NCBI GenBank assembly: GCA_016707585.1
Contig: JADJHL010000011.1
Coordinates: forward strand, 124,001 to 188,000
Length of the DNA: 64,000 nt
Reading direction: 5' to 3'
Source: Ignavibacteriales bacterium
GTDB taxonomy: Bacteria; Bacteroidota; Ignavibacteria; Ignavibacteriales; Ignavibacteriaceae
The notes under the pieces were generated by a model, which did not search any database, was not told where the DNA came from, and saw only the letters and a program-made list of their open reading frames with translations. Position 1 is the stretch's first letter, and each line of letters opens with the position of its first letter. Made by a program: the position numbers and the translations under genes. Of the stretch, positions 43,046 to 52,895 are shown one piece after another.

Positions 43046-44446
43046 TTAAATATTTATTATTTCGCCAGAAGCTGGAAATTGTACGTTTTTAAAGCCTTTT
43101 TCCAATAATTTTTCTCTAAACGGCAATGCCATATCTTCTTCACCATGTACTAAAAATATATTTTTTAGTTTGTTTTGTTGATTTAGACGCAAGTAATCCA
43201 ACAATTCCTTTTGATCAGCATGCCCGGAAAAGTAATCCATTTTTTTGATTTTAGCTTTAACTTCAAATTCTTCACCAAAAATGTTAACCTTTTCATTTCC
43301 ATCCATAATTCTACGAGCTAAAGTGTGTTCGGCGGCATATCCAACAAATAAAATTAAATTTTTAGAATTTCCAATATTGTGCGCAAGATGATGTAAGATT
43401 CTTCCACCTTCCGCCATACCAGATGCGGAAATAATTATCATTGGTCCTGATTTTTCATTTAACTCTTTTGATTCCTCAGATTTTTTTATGTACTTCAATC
43501 TTCCAAAACCAAACGGATCCGTTCCTTCCTCTAAGAATATGCGATATGTTTCTCTGTCCATACATTCAGGATGCGAACGAAAAATATTCGTTGCTTCAAC
43601 TGCTAAAGGTGAATCAACATAAATTGGAACTTCAGGAATTCTGTTTTGATCAAAAAGTTTGTGAAGCATGTAAACGATAGTTTGTGTTCTTCCAACTGCA
43701 AAAGCTGGAATGATAACTTTTCCACCATCATTAATAACTTTGCTTATTGTGGATGAAAAATCTTCCTCAACTTCTTCTGCCGGTGAGTGTAATCTGTTTC
43801 CGTAAGTTGATTCCATTATTAACACATCAAGATCTCGAAGAATATCTGGCGATTTTATTACCGGCGAGTCAGGTCTTCCAATATCACCAGAAAATCCTAA
43901 ACTTATTTTTTTATTTCCAGCTTCCTCAATTTCTAAATGCACTCCGGCTGAACCAAGAATGTGCCCCGCATCTCTAAATGTAAAACGAATTCCTGGAAAC
44001 AAATCAATTGTTCGATTATACTGAACACCAACAAATTGCTGCATTGCCTTTTCAACATCTTCTAAAGTATAAAGCGGATCAATGGGACTTTCATTTTTTT
44101 TCTTACGTTTTTTATTTACAAACTCAATATCTTTTTCCTGCAGATGTGCCGAATCGCGAAGCATTATCTGGCAAAGATCCACAGTTGCAGAAGTTGCATA
44201 AATCAAACCATCAAATCCTTTGCTAACAAGATTTGGAATGTTGCCGCTATGATCGATATGAGCATGAGATAAAATTAATGCATCAATTTCTGCCGGATTA
44301 AATTTAAAGTTTTTATTTTTCTCATAAGTTTCACTTCGCCTACCTTGAAACAATCCACATTCAAGTAAAATCTTTTTTCCATTGATGTGAAGTAAATGCT
44401 GTGAACCTGTAACGGTTCTTGCGCCGCCGATAAATTCTATTTGCAA
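43046..44446 (-). CDS. MBL-fold / beta-CASP RNA nuclease-like protein
   Basis: A 466-aa protein. The metal site is ALILSHAHIDHSGNIPNLV (H-x-H-x-D-H), with AGHILGSAGVHLEI and FSGDIGR later. The beta-CASP part has GRTQTIVYML and IIISASGMAEGGRILHHL. The end (GHADQKELLDYL and VHGEEDMALPFREKLLEKG) is the RNA-metabolising MBL C-terminal block. The family includes CPSF-like and RNase J-like nucleases that cut RNA; the member is probably cytosolic. The TTG start has AAAGGAG at good spacing. It follows the DUF1697 gene by 42 bp and may share a transcript with polB. Confidence 0.88.
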   Translation of the reverse strand: MQIEFIGGARTVTGSQHLLHINGKKILLECGLFQGRRSETYEKNKNFKFNPAEIDALILSHAHIDHSGNIPNLVSKGFDGLIYATSATVDLCQIMLRDSAHLQEKDIEFVNKKRKKKNESPIDPLYTLEDVEKAMQQFVGVQYNRTIDLFPGIRFTFRDAGHILGSAGVHLEIEEAGNKKISLGFSGDIGRPDSPVIKSPDILRDLDVLIMESTYGNRLHSPAEEVEEDFSSTISKVINDGGKVIIPAFAVGRTQTIVYMLHKLFDQNRIPEVPIYVDSPLAVEATNIFRSHPECMDRETYRIFLEEGTDPFGFGRLKYIKKSEESKELNEKSGPMIIISASGMAEGGRILHHLAHNIGNSKNLILFVGYAAEHTLARRIMDGNEKVNIFGEEFEVKAKIKKMDYFSGHADQKELLDYLRLNQQNKLKNIFLVHGEEDMALPFREKLLEKGFKNVQFPASGEIINI

Positions 44447-44488
44447 AATTGTTCTCCTTTCAATTTAATAAGCAAAGATAATCTTCAA

Positions 44489-45028
44489 TTAAGAAAACTT
44501 TGCAGCCATTTTTCTTACGGTTGTTGAATTGCGCATAGTTAAATTCATTCCAAGAACCTTTTCAAGTTTTTTCCCATCAATTCCCGAATCACTAAAATTT
44601 TTTCTGCATAACCAGTAAAGTTCTGTTTTATTAAAATGAAATTCATTAGCAGCATCTTGCATAGCATTTGCTTTGTTCTGATTTTCTTTAGACGGAGAAC
44701 TTTCTAAAAATCCTATATATAAATAATTGTTTTCATTATTCAAATCAGAATCTTTGAAAGCCTTGAACTCCGATATAGTTTTAAGTTCATTTGTTGTTCT
44801 GATGAATGTTGCAACTTTGTAACCAAGAGATTTTTCTAATTCAGTTTCTATTTTCTTTTTGATTGCATCAATTTTTTTAGATTTAGTTTCAAACACAACA
44901 TTTCCGCTTGCAATAAATGTTTCAACATTTTCAAAACTCATCTTCTCAAAAATTTTTTTAAGATGATCCATTTTAACAGTATGTCCGCCAACATTAATGG
45001 CTTTTAAGAATGCAATGTATTTAGGCAT
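44489..45028 (-). CDS. DUF1697 family protein
   Basis: A 179-aa protein with the DUF1697 opening YIAFLKAINVGGHTVKMDHL and FENVETFIASGNVVFETK (ferredoxin-like fold). Near the end are LYWLCRKNFSDSGIDGKKL and the family closing NSTTVRKMAAKF. The family is of unknown function and is common in many bacteria. It is 17 bp downstream of polB on the same strand, which suggests co-transcription. Confidence 0.87.
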   Translation of the reverse strand: MPKYIAFLKAINVGGHTVKMDHLKKIFEKMSFENVETFIASGNVVFETKSKKIDAIKKKIETELEKSLGYKVATFIRTTNELKTISEFKAFKDSDLNNENNYLYIGFLESSPSKENQNKANAMQDAANEFHFNKTELYWLCRKNFSDSGIDGKKLEKVLGMNLTMRNSTTVRKMAAKFS

Positions 45029-45045
45029 AATATAAAATAGTTAAG

Positions 45046-47370
45046 TTAAAAAAAACTTAGTTGATCACTTCCAGCAATGGTATCAAAGCTTTGGCCAAGC
45101 AAAGATAAAACAGAATCTGCAATTGGTTTTAGTTGTTTTTCAATGTAGTGATCGTAATCAAAATCATTATGTTTTAATTCAATTGGAATTGGTCCACGTT
45201 GAGTTATTGCATAATAAATTATATCTCTTGGTTCATTAAGCAACTTTGCAGCTCGTGCATGCGGCGGAACATTTTTTGTGTAATCTTCAACTTCTTTTCG
45301 CAATCGTTTTCTGTAAATCAGTTTATCATCAAGTTTGCCGGATTTTAATTTTTGAATTACTTCACGAATCCAATCTTCAACATCTTCACCTTTAAAAACT
45401 TTTTCATACAATTCTATTTGAAATTCCTTTGCAAGTTTTGTCCAATCGGAACGCACGAATTCCATTCCAACAAACTCTATATTTTGCTTTCCATCTTTTT
45501 CTACTAATCCGGCATAACGTTTCTTTGCGCCAATTTCAGCTCCGCGTGCAGGAGTTATAATAAACTTTTTATAATACTTTTCATATTCAAGTTCTAAATA
45601 TGATTCAACTTTAAATTCTTTTTTAAGTTTATTTTTCCAGTAAGTATTTAATTCTTTAACAACTTTTTTCCCTTGAGTTTCGCCATCATCAACAGAAATA
45701 TCGTTTAACATTACAAACAAAGAATCAGTATCGCCATATATTACTTTTAGATTTTTCTTTTCAAGATAATCTTTACTGCCAAGTAAAAGTTTGTGTCCGC
45801 TTCCTGTAATTGCTCTTGGTAAATCTGGATGATAAAATCTGCAGCCATAAGAACCCATAACACCGTAAAAACTGTTCATTAAGATTTTAATTGCCTGAGA
45901 AAGCTGTTTGTCTTTTTTCTTTTTAGCGATATCTCGAAGCTTCATCAACTCATCAATAAAATCAGGTAAGATGTGAAGTGAAAAAGAAAACTTGTAACCA
46001 TTTAATGTTTCAATTGTATCAGTATCTTTCATCAAAAGTGAATAAGGGTCAATCTTAAAAGATTGAATGATTGACGGGTACAAACTTTTAAAATCCAACA
46101 CAATAACATTTTCATAAATTCCCGGATTCGGATCAATAACATAACCGCCAGCAGCATGTTCTGATGCATGAATATCTTTTAAATTTGGCGCAACAAATCC
46201 AGCCTTATGTAATCTTGGTAAATAAAAATGATCAAATGCCGCTGTCATCATTCCAAGCTGATCCATAAGTAAACCGGAAATTTGAGCGCGACGAACAGAA
46301 AGTTCAATCAAACCAGTTTTCTTGAAAATATCTGTAACAAGTACAGCATCTTGTAAATTATATTCTGCAAGAGAAATTTTATCCTCCTTAAACTGTCTAT
46401 CAATTTCTTCAATTTTGTTTTCATCTGGAGTAATTGTTTTTCCTGTTCCTAAAAGTTCCTGCGCAACAGTTTCAAGTTTAAAATCTTCAAAGTTAAAAAA
46501 TGAAGCACGCAACATTGAGGGACCATCAATCACTACTCTTCCTGTAACAGAAATAAAATGTCCGCTCGGTTTTCTTTGTCGTATCGAAACCCTTCCATTA
46601 GCGCGAGCTATATCAAGACTGATTCCAAGCTCACGACATTTATTATCAAGAAAAAGTAAATCAAAACCAACAACATGCCAGCCAATAATAATATCAGGAT
46701 CAATTTCCTTAAACCAGATAAAAAAATTATTAAGCAATTCTCTTTCATCTTGATAAAAGGAAAGATAGTCTGGTGATCGTTTTGGTTTATCTCCAATCAT
46801 AAAAACTTTTTTATGCTCACCCTTTTTCCCAACAACGTGTACAGCAATTGAATAAAGTTGATTTGTTTTTGCTCCAGTTTCGATATCTATAGAAGCAACA
46901 ATAAAATTTGGTGCGATTGTGCAAGGCTCAATTAATGGATTTGTAAATCTCGTTGTAGAGTTTTTTTGTTCAGCAACCCCAGTAATTTTTAATTGCGAGT
47001 TGATATTTTTTTCCATTAAAAATCTTCTTAATGGGTCAACGTCAGATTCAAGTGTTTTTATATTGGATTGATGAAGAGAATCAGCTAAAGTGATTAGTTC
47101 TTTTTGAGTGTTAAGATAAATTGCATCAACTGGTTGATGACTAAAATTTATTAGCTTGGTTTCTTTTCTTAGATAGTTTTTTTGTAATGGATTCAATATC
47201 GCTAAGTTTTCAACAAAGAATACCGGTTTATTATTTGTGATTAAAATTTCAATTGCTCCGAGTTCCTCGCTTGTTCCAATAAACTTAAGAACATTATTGC
47301 CGCTGTAGTCACTCCACTCGCCGGTAAGGAGAAAAACATTGGTCGAAATTTTATCTGTATTTTTACTCAT
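45046..47370 (-). CDS. polB: Family-B DNA polymerase (Pol II type) with proofreading exonuclease
   Basis: A 774-aa polymerase. The 3'-5' exonuclease motifs are IVASIDIETGAK (Asp162, Glu164), GWHVVGFDLLFLD (Asp237) and YNLQDAVLV (Asp341). The polymerase motifs are A LDFKSLYPSII (Asp426), B KILMNSFYGVMG and C IYGDTDSLFV (Asp547, Asp549), all intact. The size matches E. coli Pol II (783 aa). It fills gaps and restarts replication after damage; in this group a polB is accessory. The gene is divergent from an MmcQ/YjbR gene, with 40 bp between. Confidence 0.95.
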   Translation of the reverse strand: MSKNTDKISTNVFLLTGEWSDYSGNNVLKFIGTSEELGAIEILITNNKPVFFVENLAILNPLQKNYLRKETKLINFSHQPVDAIYLNTQKELITLADSLHQSNIKTLESDVDPLRRFLMEKNINSQLKITGVAEQKNSTTRFTNPLIEPCTIAPNFIVASIDIETGAKTNQLYSIAVHVVGKKGEHKKVFMIGDKPKRSPDYLSFYQDERELLNNFFIWFKEIDPDIIIGWHVVGFDLLFLDNKCRELGISLDIARANGRVSIRQRKPSGHFISVTGRVVIDGPSMLRASFFNFEDFKLETVAQELLGTGKTITPDENKIEEIDRQFKEDKISLAEYNLQDAVLVTDIFKKTGLIELSVRRAQISGLLMDQLGMMTAAFDHFYLPRLHKAGFVAPNLKDIHASEHAAGGYVIDPNPGIYENVIVLDFKSLYPSIIQSFKIDPYSLLMKDTDTIETLNGYKFSFSLHILPDFIDELMKLRDIAKKKKDKQLSQAIKILMNSFYGVMGSYGCRFYHPDLPRAITGSGHKLLLGSKDYLEKKNLKVIYGDTDSLFVMLNDISVDDGETQGKKVVKELNTYWKNKLKKEFKVESYLELEYEKYYKKFIITPARGAEIGAKKRYAGLVEKDGKQNIEFVGMEFVRSDWTKLAKEFQIELYEKVFKGEDVEDWIREVIQKLKSGKLDDKLIYRKRLRKEVEDYTKNVPPHARAAKLLNEPRDIIYYAITQRGPIPIELKHNDFDYDHYIEKQLKPIADSVLSLLGQSFDTIAGSDQLSFF

Positions 47371-47410
47371 TGTTTAAAACTATTTTATCTCTTAAGAAAG
47401 TTACAATAAT

Positions 47411-47770
47411 ATGAATATAGAAAACATCACTAATTATTGTCTAAGCAAAAAGGGAGCAATCGAGGATTTTCCATTTGATGAAGAAACACTTGTATTTAAA
47501 GTCGGTGGAAAAATGTTTGCACTAATTCCACTTGAAAAAATTCCTTTACAAATAAATTTAAAGTGCGATCCTGAAAAAGCAATTGAGTTAAGAGAGCAAA
47601 ATGAAAATGTGCAGCCAGGATGGCATATGAGCAAAAAATATTGGAACACCATTACTGTTGAGGGCAATATTCGTTGGAGTGATTTAAAAGAATGGATTGA
47701 TCATTCTTACAATGAAGTTGTAAAAGGATTGAGTAAATCTGTGAGAGAAAAATTAAATCTTGCAAAGTAA
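47411..47770 (+). CDS. MmcQ/YjbR family protein
   Basis: A 119-aa protein of the MmcQ/YjbR fold. CLSKKGAIEDFPFDEETLVF opens with the family pattern, KMFALIPLEKIPLQINLKC is the core strand pair, and GWHMSKKYWNTI is the characteristic close. These proteins have a double-stranded DNA-binding-like fold and unknown function. It is divergent from polB (40 bp gap), so the two may share regulatory DNA. Confidence 0.87.
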   Translation: MNIENITNYCLSKKGAIEDFPFDEETLVFKVGGKMFALIPLEKIPLQINLKCDPEKAIELREQNENVQPGWHMSKKYWNTITVEGNIRWSDLKEWIDHSYNEVVKGLSKSVREKLNLAK

Positions 47771-47858
47771 TTGATTACAATCACGTCTAAAGAAAAAGCA
47801 TTGTAACTAATAAAATCTAAAACTAAGTTTTGAATGAAAAAAAACTTCTTATAAGTAA

Positions 47859-48245
47859 ATGCAAACAGGAACACTAAAAAAAAATTATCAAAGAGTAATT
47901 TTTCTTTGTTTTACTTTATTGTTGTTTGTCACTTCAAATTTTTACCCGCAAACAAATATACAATCCGGTGGTTGGTCGGTTTCGCCAAGTCTTTCTAGTT
48001 ATTCCCTTGATAGTAATAATGGCGAAAGGTCAATGACAATAGAGATTCGATTTAAAGATCCATTTAAACAAAAGCCAAGTGTCTTTTTATCAGTTTCGCA
48101 AATAGATGCGGACAAAGAAACAAACGTAAGATATAATGTTGAAGCAATATCAGTTTCAAGAGACGGATTTACATTAAAAATTAAAACCTGGGCTGATTCT
48201 AAAATATTCAGTATAAGCGGTAGTTGGATTGCCCATGCACAATAA
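47859..48245 (+). CDS. Secreted H-type lectin-like domain protein
   Basis: A 128-aa protein with a signal peptide (about residues 1-31, RVIFLCFTLLLFVTSNFYPQ) and one small beta-domain. The pattern F-x-x-P-F-x-x-x-P-S-V-F-L-S-V-S-Q-I-D (residues 67-85), then ETNVRYNVEAISVSRDGFTL and a closing SGSWIAHAQ, matches the H-type lectin family (Pfam H_lectin), which binds GalNAc-type sugars in eukaryotic examples. That sugar specificity is inferred, not shown. Monocistronic. Confidence 0.72.
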   Translation: MQTGTLKKNYQRVIFLCFTLLLFVTSNFYPQTNIQSGGWSVSPSLSSYSLDSNNGERSMTIEIRFKDPFKQKPSVFLSVSQIDADKETNVRYNVEAISVSRDGFTLKIKTWADSKIFSISGSWIAHAQ

Positions 48246-48411
48246 AATGTATTCTGCGTTTAATAATAGCCAAATAACTCCCAAAACAACTTTTCAAAAA
48301 ATATTTTACAATCTATTTTGACTATTTACCATTCTAATTTATTTTAGGCCAAGCTTTATTGATTTACCTAAAATCTGGGTAAACATTCTCTAAGTAAATA
48401 AAGATAGTGCA

Positions 48412-49221
48412 ATGCAAAAACTCTACATTCTACTTTTCCCGCTTTTATTATTAAGCTGTAAAACAAATCCGCCAACTCAACCAATTTCATTAAAAACCGG
48501 TGAAGTTAAAATTGAAATTACTTTAGTTGATGACAACACAATCAGTTCAGAGCGAACCGTTTTATTAGAAGATTTTGCAAATGTTAGTTGCAATCCCTGT
48601 GTCACATCAAATAAAATTATCCAATCATTAGTACATAGTTACGGAAGCGATAAAATTGTTGCAGTAAAATTTCCAACAAATTTTCCTTCTCCGGTTGATC
48701 CATTTTATCTTGCGGGAAAAGAGTTTTGTGATTATAGAATGAGTTATTACAATATTCTTTTTGCGCCAACAATTATTCTGGATGGACTAATAAAACCAAA
48801 TGCCATTGATTCAAATGCAATTAAAGATAATTTAAACACAAGGCTAACTGTACCATCAGATTTTAAAATAACGGTTACCAAAACTATTAACAATGGTGGA
48901 TTATTTATTAAGATAGATATCAAAGTAAAAAACAAAAGTTCCTTAAACTTGGCAGAGTTATTTTTAAGAAATGTTATTGTTGAATCGGATATTGAATTTG
49001 AACAAGCACCAGGTTCTAACGGCGAAACTAAATTTTTTGATGTATTAAGAATGCTATCACCAAATAATGAGGGAATTCCGCTTTCTACATTAAATAGCAC
49101 AAATACATTTGAATATGAAAATGTTATTGATACAGTTTGGAATTTAAATAAGCTTGAAGCAGTTGCATTTATTCAAAGCTCTGTAAATAAATCAGTTTAT
49201 CAGGCCGGATCAACTTTTTAA
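48412..49221 (+). CDS. Omp28-like lipoprotein with C-N-P-C thiol motif
   Basis: A 269-aa protein with a lipoprotein signal (LYILLFPLLLLSC, Cys16). The start RTVLLEDFANVSCNPCVTSN carries C-x-x-C at Cys60 and Cys63 in a thioredoxin-like first strand and helix. FAPTIILDG is the cis-proline region, followed by a beta-domain (residues about 150-260). This is the Omp28-related family of outer-membrane proteins from Porphyromonas relatives. It is the first of five same-strand exported proteins, three with thiol motifs, and may help oxidise or isomerise surface proteins. A 166-bp gap lies upstream. Confidence 0.78.
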   Translation: MQKLYILLFPLLLLSCKTNPPTQPISLKTGEVKIEITLVDDNTISSERTVLLEDFANVSCNPCVTSNKIIQSLVHSYGSDKIVAVKFPTNFPSPVDPFYLAGKEFCDYRMSYYNILFAPTIILDGLIKPNAIDSNAIKDNLNTRLTVPSDFKITVTKTINNGGLFIKIDIKVKNKSSLNLAELFLRNVIVESDIEFEQAPGSNGETKFFDVLRMLSPNNEGIPLSTLNSTNTFEYENVIDTVWNLNKLEAVAFIQSSVNKSVYQAGSTF

Positions 49222-49285
49222 AAAATTTAATGTTCTTTAACCTTAACTAATTTATTTATTCACTAATCATTCTAAGGGGAATGAT

Positions 49286-51367
49286 ATGAAAAAACTTTTT
49301 ACTCTTTTTGTTCTTTTGTTTGTTGCCTTCCAGGTAAACTCGCAAACATTTTTAGAAACAAATTTTTCTGGTGGTTATCCGCCAGCAGGCTGGACTGTTG
49401 ATGTACAGCCAACAAACTGGTCCGCTGTAAGTAGCGTAAATGCAGGTGGCACAGCACCCGAATTGCGCTTTAATTATACTCCAACATTTAACGCAACTTC
49501 TCGATTTATTTCTCCTATAGTTGATTTGACTGGACAAACTACTATCACATTACAGTTTAAACACAAAATTGATCACTATGGTGGAGCTTATACTGTAGGC
49601 GTTGCTACAAGATCAAATAGTGGAACCTGGAATACAGTTTGGTCAAAAGTTAATCCAACTGGTGATGTTCAAGCAGAAGAAATTGTTACGCTTAATAATG
49701 CAGATGTTGGATCTTCTACATTTCAAGTTTGCTGGTTCTTTTCTGGTAACTCATTTAATATAGATTACTGGTATATAGATGATGTAAAATTATTTGTTCC
49801 TCTTGCACACGATGCAATGATAAAAGATATTGTTATTCAACCAGAATATGTTGCAGGCACACCATTTACGCCGCAAGCATTGTTAAAAAACTTTGGATTG
49901 AATTCGGAAACATTTGATGCAACTTGTGTAATTAAATTAAACGGAACATCAATCTATACACAAAATTGTACTGCTATAACTTTAGCAGCAGGGGCAGAAC
50001 AAACCGTATCATTCCCTGATTTTACGGCTCCAGCAGCTAACGATCTTTATGAAATTACAGTAACCACAAATCTTACTGGTGATTTAGATCCTGCAAATGA
50101 TAGTAGAACCGAAGGATTTGATACTTATACAACCCCCAGAGATATGGTGCTTCTTGAAATTGGTACAGGAACATGGTGTCAGTATTGTCCGGGAGCATCA
50201 ATGGGTGCACATGATTTACTTACTAATGGAAAAGATGTTGCGGTAATTAAAAATCATAATGGCGATTCATTTACCAATTCATATTCAAATGCAAGAAATA
50301 CTTATTACGGAATTAGCGGATATCCTACAGCAGTTTTTGATGGTGTTGAATATGTTGTTGGTGGAAGTAATACAGTAAGTATGTATACAACATATTTGCC
50401 AATTTACGAATCAAGAACAGTAAAAAATTCTGCCTATTCCGTTGAAATATATGGAGACAACAATGGATTGGATTATTCTTTAACAATTCGTGTTACCAAA
50501 TTAGCTAATGTACCTGCTTCCTATAGTAATCTTGTATTACACCTTGCATTAACTGAATCTGATATTCCATTTAACTGGCAAGGACAAACAATCGTTCATA
50601 ATGCTCAAAGATTGATGGCTCCTAATGAACTTGGAACAGCATTAGATTTTTCATCAAGCAATACTGTTGATATTAATTTAAACTTTACAATGAATGCAGC
50701 TTGGGTTGTTGATAATTGTGAACTGGTTTCATTTATCCAAAATCTTGATGGAAAAGAAATTTTGCAAGGAACAAAAGTTGCTATACCTGATTTATCAGTA
50801 TTACCAGTTGAGTTAACGTCATTTAGTGCAGCAGCTGTAGATGGTAATGTAAATCTAAACTGGACAACAGCAACAGAAATAAATAATTCCGGTTTTGAAA
50901 TTGAAAGATCATTTGATAGTAAAACCTTTTTTACTGTTGGATTTGTAAAAGGATTTGGAACAACAACAGAACCCAGATCATATTCATTTAGCGAAAAACA
51001 AACCAGCAAAGGTGCAGAACCAATTTATTATAGATTAAAACAAATTGATTTTAATGGTTCATTTAGTTATAGCGATGTTGTTTCTGTAGTATTTGATATC
51101 CCAACAGAATATGCACTTGTACAAAATTATCCTAACCCGTTTAACCCAAGTACAAAAATAAAATATTCTGTTCCGCAAAACGGATTAGTTTCAATAGTTG
51201 TTTATGATTTAACAGGGCAACAAGTTGCAACATTGTTAAACGAAATTAAAACTCCGGGAAATTATGAGATCGATTTTAACGCAGTTGGTTTATCATCTGG
51301 TGTATATTTTTATAGAATGACATCTGGTGATTTTACACAAGTTAAAAAGATGAGTATTTTAAAGTAA
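49286..51367 (+). CDS. Omp28-related T9SS protein
   Basis: A 693-aa modular protein. Signal peptide (residues 1-19); MAM-like or choice-of-anchor-type beta-sandwich (about 20-175: CWFFSGNSFNIDYWYIDDV); CARDB-like linker domain (about 178-280); thioredoxin-like Omp28 domain with MVLLEIGTGTWCQYCPGASM (CxxC near residues 298-301) and ISGYPTAVFDG. Then a beta-domain with WTTATEINNSGFEIERS, typical of Bacteroidota secreted proteins, and a T9SS sorting domain (LVQNYPNPFNPSTKIKYS). AAGGGG lies before the ATG. It follows the shorter Omp28-like lipoprotein by 64 bp, so a shared function is likely. Confidence 0.85.
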   Translation: MKKLFTLFVLLFVAFQVNSQTFLETNFSGGYPPAGWTVDVQPTNWSAVSSVNAGGTAPELRFNYTPTFNATSRFISPIVDLTGQTTITLQFKHKIDHYGGAYTVGVATRSNSGTWNTVWSKVNPTGDVQAEEIVTLNNADVGSSTFQVCWFFSGNSFNIDYWYIDDVKLFVPLAHDAMIKDIVIQPEYVAGTPFTPQALLKNFGLNSETFDATCVIKLNGTSIYTQNCTAITLAAGAEQTVSFPDFTAPAANDLYEITVTTNLTGDLDPANDSRTEGFDTYTTPRDMVLLEIGTGTWCQYCPGASMGAHDLLTNGKDVAVIKNHNGDSFTNSYSNARNTYYGISGYPTAVFDGVEYVVGGSNTVSMYTTYLPIYESRTVKNSAYSVEIYGDNNGLDYSLTIRVTKLANVPASYSNLVLHLALTESDIPFNWQGQTIVHNAQRLMAPNELGTALDFSSSNTVDINLNFTMNAAWVVDNCELVSFIQNLDGKEILQGTKVAIPDLSVLPVELTSFSAAAVDGNVNLNWTTATEINNSGFEIERSFDSKTFFTVGFVKGFGTTTEPRSYSFSEKQTSKGAEPIYYRLKQIDFNGSFSYSDVVSVVFDIPTEYALVQNYPNPFNPSTKIKYSVPQNGLVSIVVYDLTGQQVATLLNEIKTPGNYEIDFNAVGLSSGVYFYRMTSGDFTQVKKMSILK

Positions 51368-51377
51368 GTATATTTTA

Positions 51378-51403
51378 TGGTGAGGCACGCAAATGCCTCA
51401 CCA
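51378..51403 (+). terminator. Hairpin between cargo genes
   Basis: TGGTGAGGCA-CGCAAA-TGCCTCACCA: a perfect 10-bp stem without a long T-run; a terminator or attenuation site between two genes. Confidence 0.6.
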
Positions 51404-51445
51404 ATTATTTTAGGATCTATTAAGTATTAATTATTAGGATTAGCG

Positions 51446-52183
51446 ATGAACAAGTTTTCTAAAACATTTGTTACTGTTTTATTTTTTCTTTTTATAATGA
51501 GTTCAATTAAAGCGCAGGATATTCAAGTTATTGTGCATGAGACTCATAAAGACAGCACACTTGGCAGCGAAATTGTTTTTGATTTTGAAATTATAAACAT
51601 ATCTAGCTTTGAACAAAGTGTTTTTGCAACAAGAACAATAAACACTCTTCCTTCAGGCTGGTACTCATCACTTTGTTTTGCACAAAATTGTTTTCCATCG
51701 CAATTAGATAGCGTAGCAACCACGCCGGATTTTAATACTCCTCCTCTTGCTGCAGGGGATACACTAAAGTCATCACTTCATGTTACAGCGCTCAATATAA
51801 ACGGTACTGCAAATGTTCAAGTGCAAATCGGAACTTTTAGAAATCCAACAGCAAGAACAGTTATAGATTTTGAAGCAACAACTCTTCCAAACTCTGTTGA
51901 GGAGGATGGTTCTTTAATAAAGGATTATTATCTCGGGCAGAATTATCCAAATCCATTTAATCCAACTACAAAAATTAATTTTGGATTAAAAAAATCCGGA
52001 AATGTAGAAATAACTCTGTATAACATTCTTGGTAACAAAGTAGCTACGATATTGAAAGAATATAAATCGGCAGGTAATCACACAGTAAATTTTAATGGCG
52101 CAAATCTTAGCAGTGGCGCTTATTTGTATAAAATCGTTTCAAATGGATTTGTTCAAACAAAAAAAATGTTGTTAGTGAAGTGA
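51446..52183 (+). CDS. Small T9SS protein
   Basis: A 245-aa protein with a signal peptide (residues 1-24). One beta-sandwich domain (about 25-150) has IVFDFEIINISSFEQSVFAT and LAAGDTLKSSLHVTALNING, typical of DUF11-like or CARDB-like folds. The same domain holds CFAQNCFPSQ with two cysteines. The end is a sorting domain (GQNYPNPFNPTTKINFG; VEITLYNILGNKVATILKEY; KKMLLVK). It sits between an Omp28-like cargo and a TlpA-like oxidoreductase; its two cysteines could be a substrate of that thiol system. A hairpin lies upstream. Confidence 0.8.
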   Translation: MNKFSKTFVTVLFFLFIMSSIKAQDIQVIVHETHKDSTLGSEIVFDFEIINISSFEQSVFATRTINTLPSGWYSSLCFAQNCFPSQLDSVATTPDFNTPPLAAGDTLKSSLHVTALNINGTANVQVQIGTFRNPTARTVIDFEATTLPNSVEEDGSLIKDYYLGQNYPNPFNPTTKINFGLKKSGNVEITLYNILGNKVATILKEYKSAGNHTVNFNGANLSSGAYLYKIVSNGFVQTKKMLLVK

Positions 52184-52323
52184 CGATGACACTTCAGTAT
52201 AAAATCCCGTTGGGATTGCGGATAAAATAATTTATTCAATTTATCAATAAACATTTAACAAACATTGTTTTATATGAGAGCATTATTTTTTTTGATATCC
52301 ATTTTGAAACACCGGAGAACTAG

Positions 52324-52830
52324 ATGAAAATATTCTTATTGGTTTTTTTAACATTCATTTTGCCCTTATCATTATTTGCTCAAAACGATGAAGAGATAAC
52401 CGGGAAAAAAGCGCCAAACTTTAAACTTGTAAACTTAGACGGTAAATATGTTGAGTTAAATAGCGTTACAGGCAACGGTCCAATTCTAATCAGTTTTTGG
52501 GCAACGTGGTGTAAACCATGCTTAGAAGAAATGGTTGAATACAATAAGATGTATGAAGAGTTTAAAGATAGTGGATTTGTAATGCTTGCCATTTCAACAG
52601 ATAATGAAAAAACAATTGCAAAAGTAAAACCATATATAAAATCTAAAGATTACAAATTTCCTGTTTTGCTTGATACAAACAGTGAAGTTGCAAGAAAATA
52701 TTACGCGCAGCAAATGCCATACACGGTGCTTGTTGATAAAAGCGGAAACATTGTATACTCTCACCTTGGTTATATGAAAGGTGATGAAAAAAAAGTTGAA
52801 AGCCTTATAATAGGGCTTATAGCTAAGTAG
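52324..52830 (+). CDS. TlpA/ResA-like thiol-disulfide oxidoreductase
   Basis: A 168-aa thioredoxin-fold protein with a signal peptide (MKIFLLVFLTFILPLSLFAQ). The active site is FWATWCKPCLEE (Cys63, Cys66). KKAPNFKLVNLDGKYVELNS is the typical AhpC/TlpA opening, and QMPYTVLVDKSGNI the cis-proline region. The periplasmic enzyme likely reduces or exchanges disulfides of exported proteins. It lies within a same-strand set of cysteine-bearing exported proteins, so it may act on them. CGGAGA precedes the ATG. Confidence 0.88.
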   Translation: MKIFLLVFLTFILPLSLFAQNDEEITGKKAPNFKLVNLDGKYVELNSVTGNGPILISFWATWCKPCLEEMVEYNKMYEEFKDSGFVMLAISTDNEKTIAKVKPYIKSKDYKFPVLLDTNSEVARKYYAQQMPYTVLVDKSGNIVYSHLGYMKGDEKKVESLIIGLIAK

Positions 52831-52895
52831 ATTTTTAGTCGATTAAATTTTTAGCGTGATTTTTCTGAAAAATAATTTTATTGCAAATCAAAAAA

